The translations under genes and the position numbers were made by a program. A stretch of 64,000 nucleotides of DNA from assembly GCA_026261815.1 (NCBI GenBank), contig JAMPIT010000174.1, forward strand, positions 7,626,001-7,690,000, in the 5' to 3' direction. The stretch is from Monarcha castaneiventris obscurior (taxonomy: Eukaryota > Chordata > Aves > Passeriformes > Monarchidae). Shown here in pieces: positions 1 through 40,371 of this stretch. The stretch's first letter is position 1; each line of letters starts with the position of its first letter. A model generated the notes under the pieces. The model was not told the DNA's origin, did no database searches, and saw only the letters and a list, made by a program, of their open reading frames with translations.

Positions 1-27085
<27,085 letters not shown>

Positions 27086-28148
27086 CTGTTAAAAAAAACC
27101 CAAAACACACAAAAGATTCAGCGAGTTCATTTTAAACCCAGGCAATTTCACATCACGTATGTATTTTAATTTAAAAATTGCCACTTATATCCATCACAAT
27201 TATTTCACTAATTTTACACAAGCAAAAGGAAAGGAAAACATTCAATCTTCTCTAGAAGTTAACTGCAAATAAACTTCTTTAAAGACTGCGATGATCTTAA
27301 GAACTGAACTTGAAAATATTACAAATGGACAATCACTCAAATTTACAACTGAAAACCCCAGCACAATCAGGGAAGTGCCAGGGACTCACTTTATGGCAGA
27401 TTTACTGAACATGAAATACATTTGCTTACTGCTCTGTGTTGTCAAAAGCCTAGCTGCTGTATCTTTCAACAGAAACCTAGTTAGAGAATTTGCAACTAGG
27501 TCTTAGAACTGTTCACCTTTGTTTTGCACTTAAAAAAAAAAACCCTAATGTCTTAACTACCATTTAGTATTTTTTTAAAAGCAAAACCATTCTAACAATT
27601 CACAATAATTATAGGAAACATTTTCCATTTTAATAAATCACCATTAGAAGACACAATGCCCATTCAGTGCCACTTTTTGAAGTGATTTTTTAAAAAAACT
27701 AAAATAAAAATAATCAGTAATAGCTTTTAACTGTGGAGCAAACTACAATCTGCTTGACTCCTACGAGGGCATACAGGATCTGACCTGTCTGCCACTTACT
27801 ACCAGTCCCCCACTTCCCATACTGCACAGGGCAGAAGACCCAATCACATACAGGAGAAATGTAAACAGCTCTCAGCTATTCACTGCTTAGTAAACCAATG
27901 CACTTTTATACACTAATACAGACCAGGTTTTACACAAGTGACTACATAATTTAAGTAAAATAAGCCCAGTATCTTCAGTACTTACATAAATAATTGCAAA
28001 CTCTTTCCAAAATGTCAAAACTGCAAGACCACAAACCACTTTGCAATGAAGCACGTACTATGCCTAGTAAAGACACTCATATACCACAAAATGTTGTACC
28101 TTAGCCAATGGCTACAAGAGCACAACAATTTTGAGATTAGTGTATTTT

Positions 28149-28945
28149 CACAGAATCACAGAATGTGCTGATATGGAAGGAACCCACCAGGATCATCAAG
28201 ACCAACTCCCAGCCCTGCACAGCACCATTCCCAAGAGTCACACCATGTGCCTGAGAGCATTGTCCAAACACTTCTTGAACTCTGTCAGGCTGGTGCTGGG
28301 ATCGCTGCCCTGGGGAGCTGTTCCAGTGCCCAACCACCCTCTGGGTGGAAAACCTTTTTCGAATATCCAAGCTAAACCTGCCCCGACACAACTTCAGGAC
28401 ACTCCCTCAGGTACTGTCACTGGTCATCAGAGCAAAGAGGTCAGTGCCTGCCCCTCCTCTTCCCCCCATGAGGAAGTTGTAACTGCAATGAGGTCTCCCC
28501 TCAGTCTCTTGTTCTCCAGGCTGAACAGACCAAGTGACCTCAGCCATTCCTCATGTGGCTCTTCCTCAAGGCCCTTCACTGTCTTTGTTGCCCTCCTTTG
28601 GACACTCTAATAGTTTAATGCCTTTTTTATATTGTGGTGCCCAAAGCTGCCCCCAGCACCCGAGGTGAGGCCGCCTCAGTGCAGAGCAGAGCAGGACAAT
28701 CCCCTTCCTTGCCCAGATGGGGATGCTGTGCCTGATGCCCCCAGGACACGCTTGGCCCTCCTGGCTGCCAGGGCACTGCTGGCTCAGGTTCAGCTTCCCA
28801 TTGACCAGGACGCCCCTGTCCCTTTCCATGGCACTGCTTTCCAGCCTCTCAGTCCCCAGTCTGTCTGTACATCCAGGGTTGCCCCCTCCCAGGTGCAGAA
28901 TCCCGCACTTCCCCTGGCTGAACTTCATCTTAACATCTTACCCTT
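28149..28945 (-). mobile_element. CR1 LINE, 3' part, with decayed ORF2 remnant
   Basis: The left edge reads CACAGAATCACAGAATG, the complement of the CR1 3' end, so the element is in minus orientation, the same sense as KMT2E. The remnant frame at 28,566-28,928 resembles the C-terminal end of the CR1 reverse-transcriptase ORF (for example KCGILHLGGGNPG and ERDRGVLVNGKL). It has lost long segments and stops early. It is truncated at the 5' side, as is normal for CR1. It should not be annotated as a host gene. Confidence 0.9.
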
Positions 28946-31900
28946 GTCAAACACTACGATGACAAAAAACCACAAGCCCCCAGTGAAAAATGGACTTCAG
29001 ACAAATACTGTGGAATTAAATCTGAATTGTCTTTTTTTATTGAATAGGTCAGCATTTTCAGGATGATGAAGTGGCACATACAAGACATCTCTGAAGTATG
29101 AGATGGCAGCAAGCCTTCATCTAACTTCCTAAATTTTGTAACACTACTGAAATTTGGCAACTAATGTAAGAACATACCAAGATGTTTGAAGTGCCTAAAC
29201 GTACAGTTTATTCTCCTTCTAGACAGCAGAAGGATTTGGTCCTATTATGTGAGACACCAAACGAACTGGAAAGCTATCGGGCCAAGTAGCCTTTGGAATA
29301 TTTTGCTTTCCTCATTTAAATGCTGAGTGTTTTCTTACTGAATACCACAGATAACAAACCGTATCACTAGCTATGCATAAAATTAAGAAAAAACATACTA
29401 TTTTCAAGAATAAGTAGCAAGAAAAACATGTTAAACCAAAACCAGGTATAGAATATTTTTAGTAGAAGGCATGAAAAAAACCATAAATCCCTCTAACAGT
29501 TTAAGCAAGCACTCATTTTGCCACCATACAGGTAACTCTACTTGTAGGGCAGAATCCTGAACAGCTGCGCCTACAATTTACAGGAAACATCAAATCACCA
29601 TTTAGTTCCCACCTACCGAAAAGTAAAAAAAATTACCCAGTAACTGAAACCAAGAATTTTTTAAATCCAGGTATATCAGCTAGCCTGGAGTTAATGGCTG
29701 CTCCATTACTCCTACAGTGTGACCTATGCTACCAAATCATTAGCAGAATGGAGTTTTTACTTTATGCCTGTTACTAGGTAATTCTAAAAAATCCGTTTTA
29801 GTGGTTCAATGTAGGTCTAAAAGACATACTGGACACCACTGCCTGGGATCAAGATCCTCACTTAGATAGATGTTTCTTGTACTTTAACTTATTTTGGTGA
29901 TGGTGTGGTTTCTCTTAAAACGTTTTCTTTAAACACTTCTAACCAGGTAGAGCATCAGCTGTATAATAATGCAAGCAAAAACACCCCAGAGACTGATGGA
30001 AATGAAGAACATGCTTAGACAGCTATCTCATGGGCTGTGACATCTCCAAACTTACATAAAACAACTGAGCTTACCCAATCATCATATATTCAAGTGACCT
30101 CCACTCTCAACACAGAAAGAAGATATTTGCTTACCAAATCTGATAATCAAGTGATATTTGGGGCGCTTTTTTTAACAGAATGCAGAAAAGGAAGAGCTAT
30201 GCATATGTTTTTAGAGCTATGTATAGATTCAAAATCACTGGCTAATGCATATCCCAATTAATGACAATCTCTGACAAAGCAAACATATCACCATTCTTGC
30301 TAAAACACCACAACAACAAACAAACAAAAAACAAAACAAAAAAGCAACAACAAAAAAGCAGGAGGGGAACACACAGCCAAAACAAACCTCCTATGCTATG
30401 GCAAGCTACTCAAATACAGCTCTGTCAGAATTCAGTCAAAAATTCTAATACCCTGATCTACACTGAATAAAATCAGGAACTAAAGGAATGGAAGGTTTTT
30501 TTGCCTGAAGAGCAATAAACAGATGTTGTGTCACCTAAAAGGAAATGGAACATGACTGCAATACTAACTACTGTTTTTTACCACCTTGTTCATCAGACAC
30601 GCAAAACCCTCTAACGCTTTTCCTCTGCCGACAGTTAAGTATGGAAGAATGGAGGCAGTCACTGGCTTGCAATACCTACACAGCCAAGTTAATTCAAACA
30701 AATACTGCTCATTATTTATGAGTAGCCATGCTCAACAAATGCCCGTCATGGGAGTGGGGGGAGATCTAGGATAAATTAGTAACACTACACCCACTTATTA
30801 AACAAAACTGTGACCTTATATATAGGCCATCCATCCAATTATGATCACTACAGTGATGTTAAATTTGGGATGATGGAAAATAATTATTTTCTGCCATGTC
30901 AGAAACAGAAGCATTGTCATGACATACTAATATTCCCAGTATTTTTATAAGTTCAGAAAGAAAATAACACAACCACTGGGGAATTTTATCTATGAAGAGA
31001 TTGCTTATTCTTTGAAGCTTGGTATTTCAGATGAATCATAAAATACTATCTGCTGTCATGATTTGGTACTTTCCAATTTCTGCAAGTATCCATCTATTAC
31101 AAGTCATTATTCTTTCAGAACTCTGACAATCTGTCATCCATGGCCTTTAAGAAACGATTTTCATAGGTACATTCATTTCCACAACTTCCTGTATAAGAAA
31201 GTCTTTCTTCAAGCAGTACATGAATTTGAAAGATAGACCACACTGGTTTGTCTAGTTAATTTCAGGGTCACAGAGTTAAAAGCCATTATATACAAACTGC
31301 TAGGCCAAAGTTCATTGATCAGCTCTTTACTGAGCAAAATGGCTCATCTACTGTACCTTAATTAACAACAGTAGAGGCCCTCCAATTTTGTTATAGTCCA
31401 CTCTATTAGTGATAGCACACTCTAAGCTCTGAAAGAATTTTGGCAATGTCTTAGATTCACCAAATTCTCTCATAATCACCCTACAGCTTTATTATAAAAA
31501 AAAAAATCCCCTATTCAAATAAATGTTGGTTTTATTTAGTTGCAGTAAGAAAGTTTATCTTGCCCTAATAATAAAATGTTCATCTTATAACCAAACAAAT
31601 TTCTGTTCAATCTGGTTAAAACATTTATCTTGTACAAGATCAACCCCTTCACACCCATCACACTTCACTGTTCATTCATACTGGTTTACACTTTCAACGG
31701 CACTTCTTGTCTCTACAGAACACACAGGAGCTTTTTGACTCAACAGCCACATCAAGTCTAAAACATCTGAAGCCTCACCGTACTTCTCATGAGCCACTTT
31801 TGTTTATGACACCAGAATCCTTTTTCTAAAAATTAATTGTACTCTAACAACAGAAGTATAAGAGCATAATACATTCCAAAATATTAATCTCTATGACTTT

Positions 31901-34698
31901 GTACAGAGAACATAATTTATGCTTTAAAGAACAAAAAATAACTTACATATTATCCCTGAGGTATTCCACTTACACAACATTATTCTGTAGTCTAACAAAG
32001 ACCACACTTCCTTTCTGTCATGTCCTGCTAAGATCACTTGTGTCACATCAGAAGAAAAATTTAACTTTTCCACTGATACACAAAAGAAGAAAAAACCCCA
32101 AATACAGACAGCTCAGCTCTTGAATCAAAAGGTAAGTGGGTGATCTCCTGAAACTACATCAGTAGTTTTAAACCTGCTAGACCCTGTGCTGTATGTCTAA
32201 GAATAATAAAGTTCTCATCTAGATGCAGAGATACAAAACTTTCCATAAAAATCAATGATAAGAGATAGTGGCAACACCAGTACCAACTTATTTGTCTTAA
32301 ATATAAAAAAAAAACCCTAAAAAGACATTAATATATCAAGATAGCATTATTACTTATAGTACTTAGGAGTAATGTTATTTATTACAATATGGTGAGGGTT
32401 TTTTGTTTGTTGGGGTTTTTTTTAAACCATATTTACGCCTAATACTACAAAAACCAATGAGGGGTAAAAAAAATTAATGAAAGCTGTTTTTACTATTCTT
32501 CTTCACATCTCTGACAGCTTTTTTCACAGCCAGTGTCACTGTTCCTTGTTTTTCCCTTCCCATGAATCAATTTTCAGATTCTATTGTCATGTGACAAATA
32601 CAAAAAACAAAAAGCATACAGAAGTTACAAAAAATACATTTACTATAGAAGTTAAGAACAAAGCAACTTGGGACTCAACATTTGTTTTCTAATTAATAAA
32701 AGTACATCACTGAAATAATGAATTAAGCTTACAATTAAATTATATTCTACCTCAAATATAAGAATTTCCCACATACACTGAAGACCACACTAAGTTGATC
32801 GCTAAAACAGTTCAAGTATCTCACATCACCAGGCATTACAAAAATATTAAAGTCTTTTTGTTACTGTTTTTATGACTTCAATATACATATAAAGTTCTCC
32901 AGGATTTTTTTCTGCCAATTGCAGTTATCAGTAATCACCCGTCAACAATTACAAGATTAAAAAAATAGTTATTAGATAGTTTAGATGTTTCAAGATTTGG
33001 GAGATTTCATCATAGAATGCCTCTGCAATGAGATTTACCAGGATCTCTCTAAACACAGAGGTTTAAGGAGAAAAACTTAGTTCTAATTAGCCTATCACTA
33101 GGCTAAGTATTTCATTAGAGGAAACGGTGCTGGTTGAAGATAAATCATTATTTAGATTTTATACTGATGCATACAACTTCCCCTTAAGTCCTTAACTACT
33201 ATCACTACAAAAATATTAATACACTAACCAAATTACCATCTCTAGACTCTATCTACTCTCTATTTCCACAAGGTCCATATACCAAATCCACAGAAACAGA
33301 GCTGAAGAAAAAATAATCAAAACCTTCTATCTACATATGACAACTATCTCTCCTTAAAAGCAAAATTATGTAACTTGAATATGTATTACAAAATACATAA
33401 AAGGTGAAACAAATAATTTTCCCATATGTAGTAAATTGAGTAACTGAAATGGCCAAGAGTAATTGTCAGTCCCAAACACCTAAGAAATTGCATTGTTTCC
33501 CAATTTACCCCGCAATGGACAGTTCACCTCATGTTTAAGCAGAGCTTACTTCCCCTGAACACAAGCAAAGAAGAGGCTCTTTTTTGCTAAACTAAGAGTA
33601 CTGGTAAACCCCTTGCCTCACACCTTTAAATCCAGGCAAGAAATTAGTAACCCTTTCCTGGAGCAGCATTAAGTATCATAATACACACAGTATTTATGAA
33701 GTATATATGAAGGCTCATTTTCACGAGATGTGCACAAATCTTAAGGGAATTAGCTTTAAGCAACAAATGAAATTGCTGAACCAGTCAATTTTCCACTCAA
33801 ACACTGACCAAGGAAAAAGAGAAAGGGTAGAAGAGTTACGAGCTTTACAGATAAATCAGCGTTAAAACACAAACTATCTGCATAACAGTCTCGAGCCAAG
33901 CAAAACTTTTCAGTTTAACCAGCTCACAATGCTAACCTGGTTGTAACTTCAAGCCAATTTGATTGCAGAAGTGTTCTACACCACTAAGCCCAAATCAAAA
34001 CTCTAACTTCCATTTGCTCCCAGCAGAAAATCCATGCTACTCTGAGTCCAGGTTGGCTCCAAAATTACAAAGGATCACTACAAAACTAATTACTGTTTCT
34101 GATACCAATAAGGTCTTTCGGTCAAGATGCAAAGCTTTCCAAGACCGTACCACTGCTTTCAGACCTCTGCAGTCACTCCTGCAGATCTTATTGCTACTTG
34201 TTTATACAAAGTCACCTCAGGTAATAGATGACCAAAAGGTAGTATTCTGTTTTATTGTATTTTATTATCTCATCATGCATCTTCTACGCGTAAGCTGGAT
34301 TTACTGAGAATGCAATCTAAACATTCTCCTCCTCCCTCCAATTACATCATATGTGTACACACATTTTGCAATCATGAGCAAAAGCAATTCTTGTCATACT
34401 TTCCTTCAGATTTACAGGCCAACAATTTTAACCCATGGTCATGGGAACCACCCTTGACCCCAAGAAATCCACAATAATGGACCTAGGGAAAGTTGATACA
34501 CCTATGCCCTAGCACGATCTACACAGGAGAAAACTAACTAAAAATGCAACTATCAATAGTTTGTCAGAGTCCACAAACACAGTGTGAAAACTAATGTCTT
34601 GAACTGTCACAAAGCCAACAAACTAAGCTTTACTACTTGGCTTTCCTACATACAGGTTTTTTTTCCCCTTTGGAATTTGTTTGTTTTTGGTTTGGGAG

Positions 34699-34720
34699 GT
34701 GTGTGTGTGTGTGTGTGTGT
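34699..34720. repeat. (GT)11 microsatellite
   Basis: An uninterrupted GT dinucleotide run in intron 1, flanked by T/G-rich low-complexity sequence (34,660-34,775). Confidence 0.95.
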
Positions 34721-36058
34721 TGGATTCTGTTTGTTTCTTGGGTTTTTTGTTTGGTTTTTTTTTTTTAATCTTCTTTTTTAATTGGGAAAGGGAGAAGAGA
34801 GAAGATTTAAAGAGGATTTTATAAATAAAATCATGCTTTTCTAAACTGCCGCTTTCTACTAGCGCTCTGAGCATGTAAGTCTGACAAGAATTAGGTTATT
34901 TTTAAAATTTGCAAGAGCAACTGGCATTTTAATGGTATACTCTAGATAGCCTTCAAATAGTGAACTACACTATGCACATGTATATATGTATATGCATGTA
35001 TCAACACACAAATGTGGAAAAAATATGCAGCATATATACACATACCATAAATAAATGTATAAAGTAATCAATATTTATTCATTGCTGTCTGTGTCTCAGG
35101 AGGTAACACATCTTTAATCAGACCTAGAAGCAGAATACATGAATAAATGACTAATCTTACATACAAGGAAGTTTCCTCTGTTTCCCCTAACATGCTCTGT
35201 AACTGTATAGATTTTCCTAAGAGATTAGGATGGATATCCAGCTTCCAGATATTACACCACTGCAGTTGCAGTAAGAACTGTGCAGGCTTAGAAACAACTG
35301 CGAGTCCAAATTAAGACCTTTGCTACTGTTTGCTGCTTTCCATGGTAACATAACAGATAAATTAGCAGTTTACCTCTAATTTGTGCAGAGACAAGTAAGA
35401 AAGGGGAGTAGGAAAAATAAGACATAGTAGGCACACTCAAATATACAAATTAAGACCTATTAATGACCAACTTCTGCACATCATATAGAAGAAACAACAT
35501 GTTCTAAAAGGAATCTGGTATTTGTAGTGTGTGCTCAAACATTCCCACTGATTTAATGTTCTCTGTAACCCTCTCAGCAGTATCTTCCTCCTCATCACAT
35601 TATTAACTGCTTCTAGCCTCACTCTCAAGCCCCTCAAAAACCTCCTATGCTGTCCATGGTCACCCACACATTGTCAGTACTCATGTCCATCTAACCTCCT
35701 CCTCATGTGCCCTGTCAGACAGACAAAAACCCAAAAAAGTACCTGCTATGGCTGGTTTGAAGTTAAACATGACAGATAATGGCTAAAATTATTATGCTTC
35801 CTCTCCCTGTTTCTTGCAGGATACTGCTCATAGCTGCCCCCATCCCCTTTTAGATTTCCAGTAAGCTTCAGAGAGCTCAAGTACTAAGCTCCTAGCCCCG
35901 TCAAATTTCTGTTTTATGACATTATTGGTTGTACTGACACAGACCTACTTTATCATTAGACCAACATTTAAGAAATACTGCTATCACAACCAACTGCAAA
36001 GTAAGACTCCTCCTCCAACTTTGCTTTTAAAGTAGTACCAATAAGCATGATTTACTAG

Positions 36059-36262
36059 CACAGAATCATAGAATGGCTTGGGTTGGAAGGGACCCGAAAG
36101 ATCACCCCGTTCCAACATCCCTGCCACAAGTAGGGACACCTTCTGCTACCAGGTTGTTTAGGGTCCCCATCCAACCTCACCTTCAACACTTCCAGCAACG
36201 GGGCATCCACAACTTCTCTGGGCAAACTGTTTCGGCTTATGAACATCCTGAGACAAACACAT
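36059..36262 (-). mobile_element. CR1 LINE 3' fragment
   Basis: It begins CACAGAATCATAGAATGG and continues with the highly conserved CR1 tail (GGTTGGAAGGGACC, GGGGCATCCACAACTTCT). On the minus strand it encodes a remnant NSLPREVVDAPLLEV, the end of CR1 ORF2. It is about 200 nt long, in the KMT2E sense. Confidence 0.9.
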
Positions 36263-39200
36263 GATTTTACATTCAACAAAGACCACAGACACATTTGGAA
36301 TGACAGCCAAACTTTATGAATTGATCAGAGTTTAGTATCTAAAACAAAGAAATAAAACCCCCTGTCTCCTTCATGGTATCCAAGATCTATGCATAAAAAA
36401 ACTGAGTTTCCATCATGTAACAAGGTTTCCATCAGTACACAGGTCATAACATGCACTACACAGACTCTAGTCTGAACAGAGCAAGCCACGCTTTTAAGTA
36501 CAAACCAAGAGTCAGTCTGCCGGTTTAGCCAAGTCTCTGCTATACAGCAAAGCTGCTTTCCACTGGATAAAAGCTATTTTCCTTTCCTGTCTGGTCCAAC
36601 AGTGCTGCTCTTGCTTATTCTCGTGAGTGATAGCAAGGTCTCTTCCTCAAATATTTACGTCAGTCCCTTAAAACATGAAGACTTGCCCTTACCTCTTCAC
36701 TCTCTTCACTCCTTTTCTTCTCTCAGTGGAACTTAGACAAAATATGGGACTAGGAAGAGAAAAAGAATGAGTGGTAGAAGGGAAATAAAGGTAAAAGCAG
36801 CCCCAGAAAGAGTAAGAATTAGTTTATTGAACAGAAATCTACCAAAGAAGCAGTAAGCAGAGATATACTAACAAACACCATGCTTACAGATTTTGTTTTC
36901 TATTTGCAGAACTCAACGCCCAAAATTGAAAATTAACTGCAAATTGCTTGATGTCTCTAACTTTACTAAACACCTGCTATACAACTGAAAATAAGTCACA
37001 AAAAAAACCGCCTAGCCATTCAAAAACCATCAATTATTTGAGCTGGAGAGTCAAGGAACTGTAAAATACAAAACAAGTACAGCACATGAAGAGGAGTAAG
37101 AGAAAAATTACTTTTTCATAGCAATATCGCTTACTGCTTGAAGAAGTATATATTAGCTACCTAACATTAGCCTGTTATGCTATATCACTGAGAACGTAAA
37201 ATGCCTTTAATGAAAAATTCAAAGGCCAAGAACACTAATAAAGTAATTTCCCAGCAGAAGTATCTTGGCTTTATGTCATTTTTTGCATCAGCTATTTTAC
37301 TGCAAATGTTTATTTCTCCATCTAGCACAAAATTATAAAAAGCAGTTGATTAAACTTAGACAAAATGCCTGTGACTTAGCAATTACTCTCCAAGAAAACA
37401 TTATATCTGTTACCTTACATTATTATTCTTGACAAACGTCCTAAAACATAAAGGCTTTCTGCAAGTAGATACAGTCCACATTCTGTAAGAATTCTAATTC
37501 ATGTCTATAACTGTATGGAATAAGTCTATTTATTTTTTATTAAATATAACAGTATACCTCATGGTGATTCAGTCACCAATATTCCTCCCAACAAGTACAG
37601 ATTTTGGGGTGGAAAAATATGTGGCTAAAAATAGATATTGGTGTTGCCTTCAACACTGTAAACATTTTGCTGCCTTCATGAAATCAAATAAACTAATTAA
37701 TTTTTTCTATGCTGCTCAGTAAGACTTGGGAGTCTACTGTAATTATTAGCTACCTACTACAGAAGAAGTAAATTCTTCTGACTTATTTCAAGTCTGACAC
37801 TTCAGCTAAACATATTTTTGTTTTGATATGTTTTCACTTATGTAGATTCCAAAAACTAGCTCCTCTTTTTAATCCACAGCATTTGATTTACCTAACTAGC
37901 TCAACAGTGCTTCTACTTTTACTCATGGAAGCAATTTGTAGACATTCACCTAACTGCTACACTTAGGCCTAGGAATCTAAACAGAAGCAAGTCAGAAAGT
38001 CACAGCGTTTCAAACGCAAACTTTTAATTCCTCCAGGCAGTTAGAAGAACTCCTTTGTGTAATTCTAATTATAGTTCAACCTAAACTATATTTTTTGGTA
38101 ACAATTTGGCAGTGTTTCAATGTTCTTTACAAAAACTTGGGGAGGGTACTGGCAAGAAAAAATGAGGGAACAGATGGAGGGACTATATCATGTTCAAGGA
38201 CACACAAAAAACCCCGAAGTGTTAAGATCAAAAGATCTTTCCTACTTTCAAGAGAACAAACCCCATTTTATTTTCAATTGCAATTATCTTGCAAAACTGT
38301 ATTATTTGGCTTAGGAAATTTAGATTCTATGCATTTTAAATCTATAGCTTTGTGTTTTCAATGGAGGTTTCAGTACATATTTTCAACTGTAGTAACAGAG
38401 ATAGAAAATACCTAATCTTTAAGCACAAAGAAATTCTGCCCAGCAATGGAAGCTCAACACATGGCTTTTAATTTTCACTACTACTGCCACACAGAAGGGG
38501 ACAGAAAGATGCAGTGTTTGGCTTTTATTTGTCTTTCAGCACAAAAGATATGACTGGAAAGTAAGACAGAGAACACACATTTAAAAGAACCCCACAACAC
38601 AGTCATTCATTAAAATCCTGCATAATACTAAAGGTATTGGAGATTCACATCAAATGTTCCTATTTTAAGCAAAAGAAATAAAAAAAAAATCAGTGGAATT
38701 ACTTGGTAAGGCATTTGAGGGAGGAACCTTACCCTTATCACCAGTAAAATAACTACTGTATTGTTTATTAATTATATATAAACTATTCATGTTTCCTCCA
38801 CAGTTCAAGAATGATAGATTTGGAAACCAAAGGAGACATGTAATCACTCTGTACCTTCCTCAAAAGCTATATATAAACTACTGTAATTCTCAAGTCCTCA
38901 GTTTAAGCAAAACTGAGTAAAAACACTCCTTATTGGAAAAGTTTCTTTAAAGCAATAGTTAAAACAGGATTAACCGTCTAGACTTGGAACATCATCTGTT
39001 TGTGATACAGTTTTTAACCCAGCCCCATTGTAACAATTCTAACTAGAAGTTAGGTACCTCTGCCTACTCAAGGCAACCTAAGAGCATCACTAAGCGTTAA
39101 AAAGTATCCTTGGCCCCATCAATTTAGAAGAGTTAAAGAGTAATGAACACCAAACAAATTTAAATATTCAGAACTCCTCAGGGTAAAAGACAAATCTACC

Positions 39201-39309
39201 ATCCTGTATACAATTTTAAATTCTGAAGTGGCAAATACAGGCTATTAGTTTCATCAGTTTCTGCGACTGATAAGTAACTGCTCTGCACAACATCCTTGAC
39301 TCTAAAATG

Positions 39310-40371
39310 GAGAGACATGAATGTGATGGACGGACCATTTGGAGGATACGGAACTGGCTGCAGGGTTGCACTTGTACAAGTTGCAAGCTGTCAAGCTTGA
39401 TGTCCAAGTGGAGACAAGTGATGAGCGGCATTCCTCATGAAGTGGTATTGGGGCCACAGCTGTTTAAAATCTTTGTTGACGACATGGATTAAACACATTC
39501 TCAGAAAGTTTGTCAACAACATGAAACTCTGTGGTGTGGCCAACACACTGGAGGGAAGGGATATCATCCAGAGGGACCCTGACATGCTTCAGAGGTGGGC
39601 CTGTGTGAACCTCTTGAAATTCAACACATCCAAGTGCAAGGTGCTGCACCAGTGTCAGGGCAATCTGAAGCACAAGTACAGGCTGGGCAGAGAAGGGGTG
39701 GAGCACAGAGGCTTGCAGGTGACGGTTCACAAGCAGCACAACACAATTCGCTGGTGTGTGCTCGCAGCCCAGAAAGCCAACTATGCCCTGGGCTGCATCA
39801 AAAGCAGCATGGGCAGGATCAAGAGAGGCGATTCTGCCCCTCCACTCCACTCTCAAGAAATCCCACCTGCAGTTCATAAAGCTCTGGGGGCCGCAACACA
39901 AGAAAGAAGTGGACCTGTCAGAGCAGGTCCAGAGGAGGCCACAAGATAATCCGGAGGGCTGAGCACCTCTCCTACAAAGGCAGCCTGAGAGAACAGGGGT
40001 TATTCAGCCTGGAGAAGAGAAGGCTCCAAATACCTCAATGGAGCCTTTCAACACCCAGAAGGGGCTTATTAAAAAAGAGGGAAAGTGACTTTTTACAGGA
40101 GTAGATAGTGATAGGACAAGGGGGAAAAGTTTTAAACCAAAATAGAAGAGATTTAGATTAGATGGTAGGAAGGAATTCTTCACTGTGAGAATGCTGAGGC
40201 ACTAGGAAGAGGTTGCCCACGGAAGCAGTGCATGTCCCATTCCTGGAAGTTCAAGGCCAGACTCGATGAGGCTTTGAGCACCCTGGTCTAGTGGAAGGTG
40301 TCCCTGCCCACGACAAGGGCGTTGGAACAAGGTGATTTTGAAGGTCCTTTCCAACTCACACCATTCTATAA
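39310..40371 (+). mobile_element. CR1 LINE, about 1.06 kb, 5'-truncated and inactive
   Basis: This fragment runs in plus orientation, antisense to KMT2E. It covers the palm/thumb end of the reverse-transcriptase ORF and the 3' end. Recognisable pieces include KCKVLHQCQGNLKHKYRLG and ALGCIKSSMGR. The FADD catalytic motif is degraded to FVNN, with a deletion just before it. Further frameshifts split the frame, so it cannot code for an active enzyme. It ends at a diverged ACCATTCTATAA tail. Confidence 0.9.

Noticed and set aside
28131..28610. 159-codon open frame on the plus strand
   Set aside because: It is the antisense of a CR1 element and has no independent coding evidence.
35437..35667. 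Arg-rich 76-codon frame on the minus strand resembling a protein segment
   Set aside because: I could not match it to CR1 or any gene; it is short and isolated in intron 1.
39437..39949. 170-codon open frame on the plus strand
   Set aside because: It is a decayed piece of CR1 reverse transcriptase with a broken catalytic motif, not a host gene.
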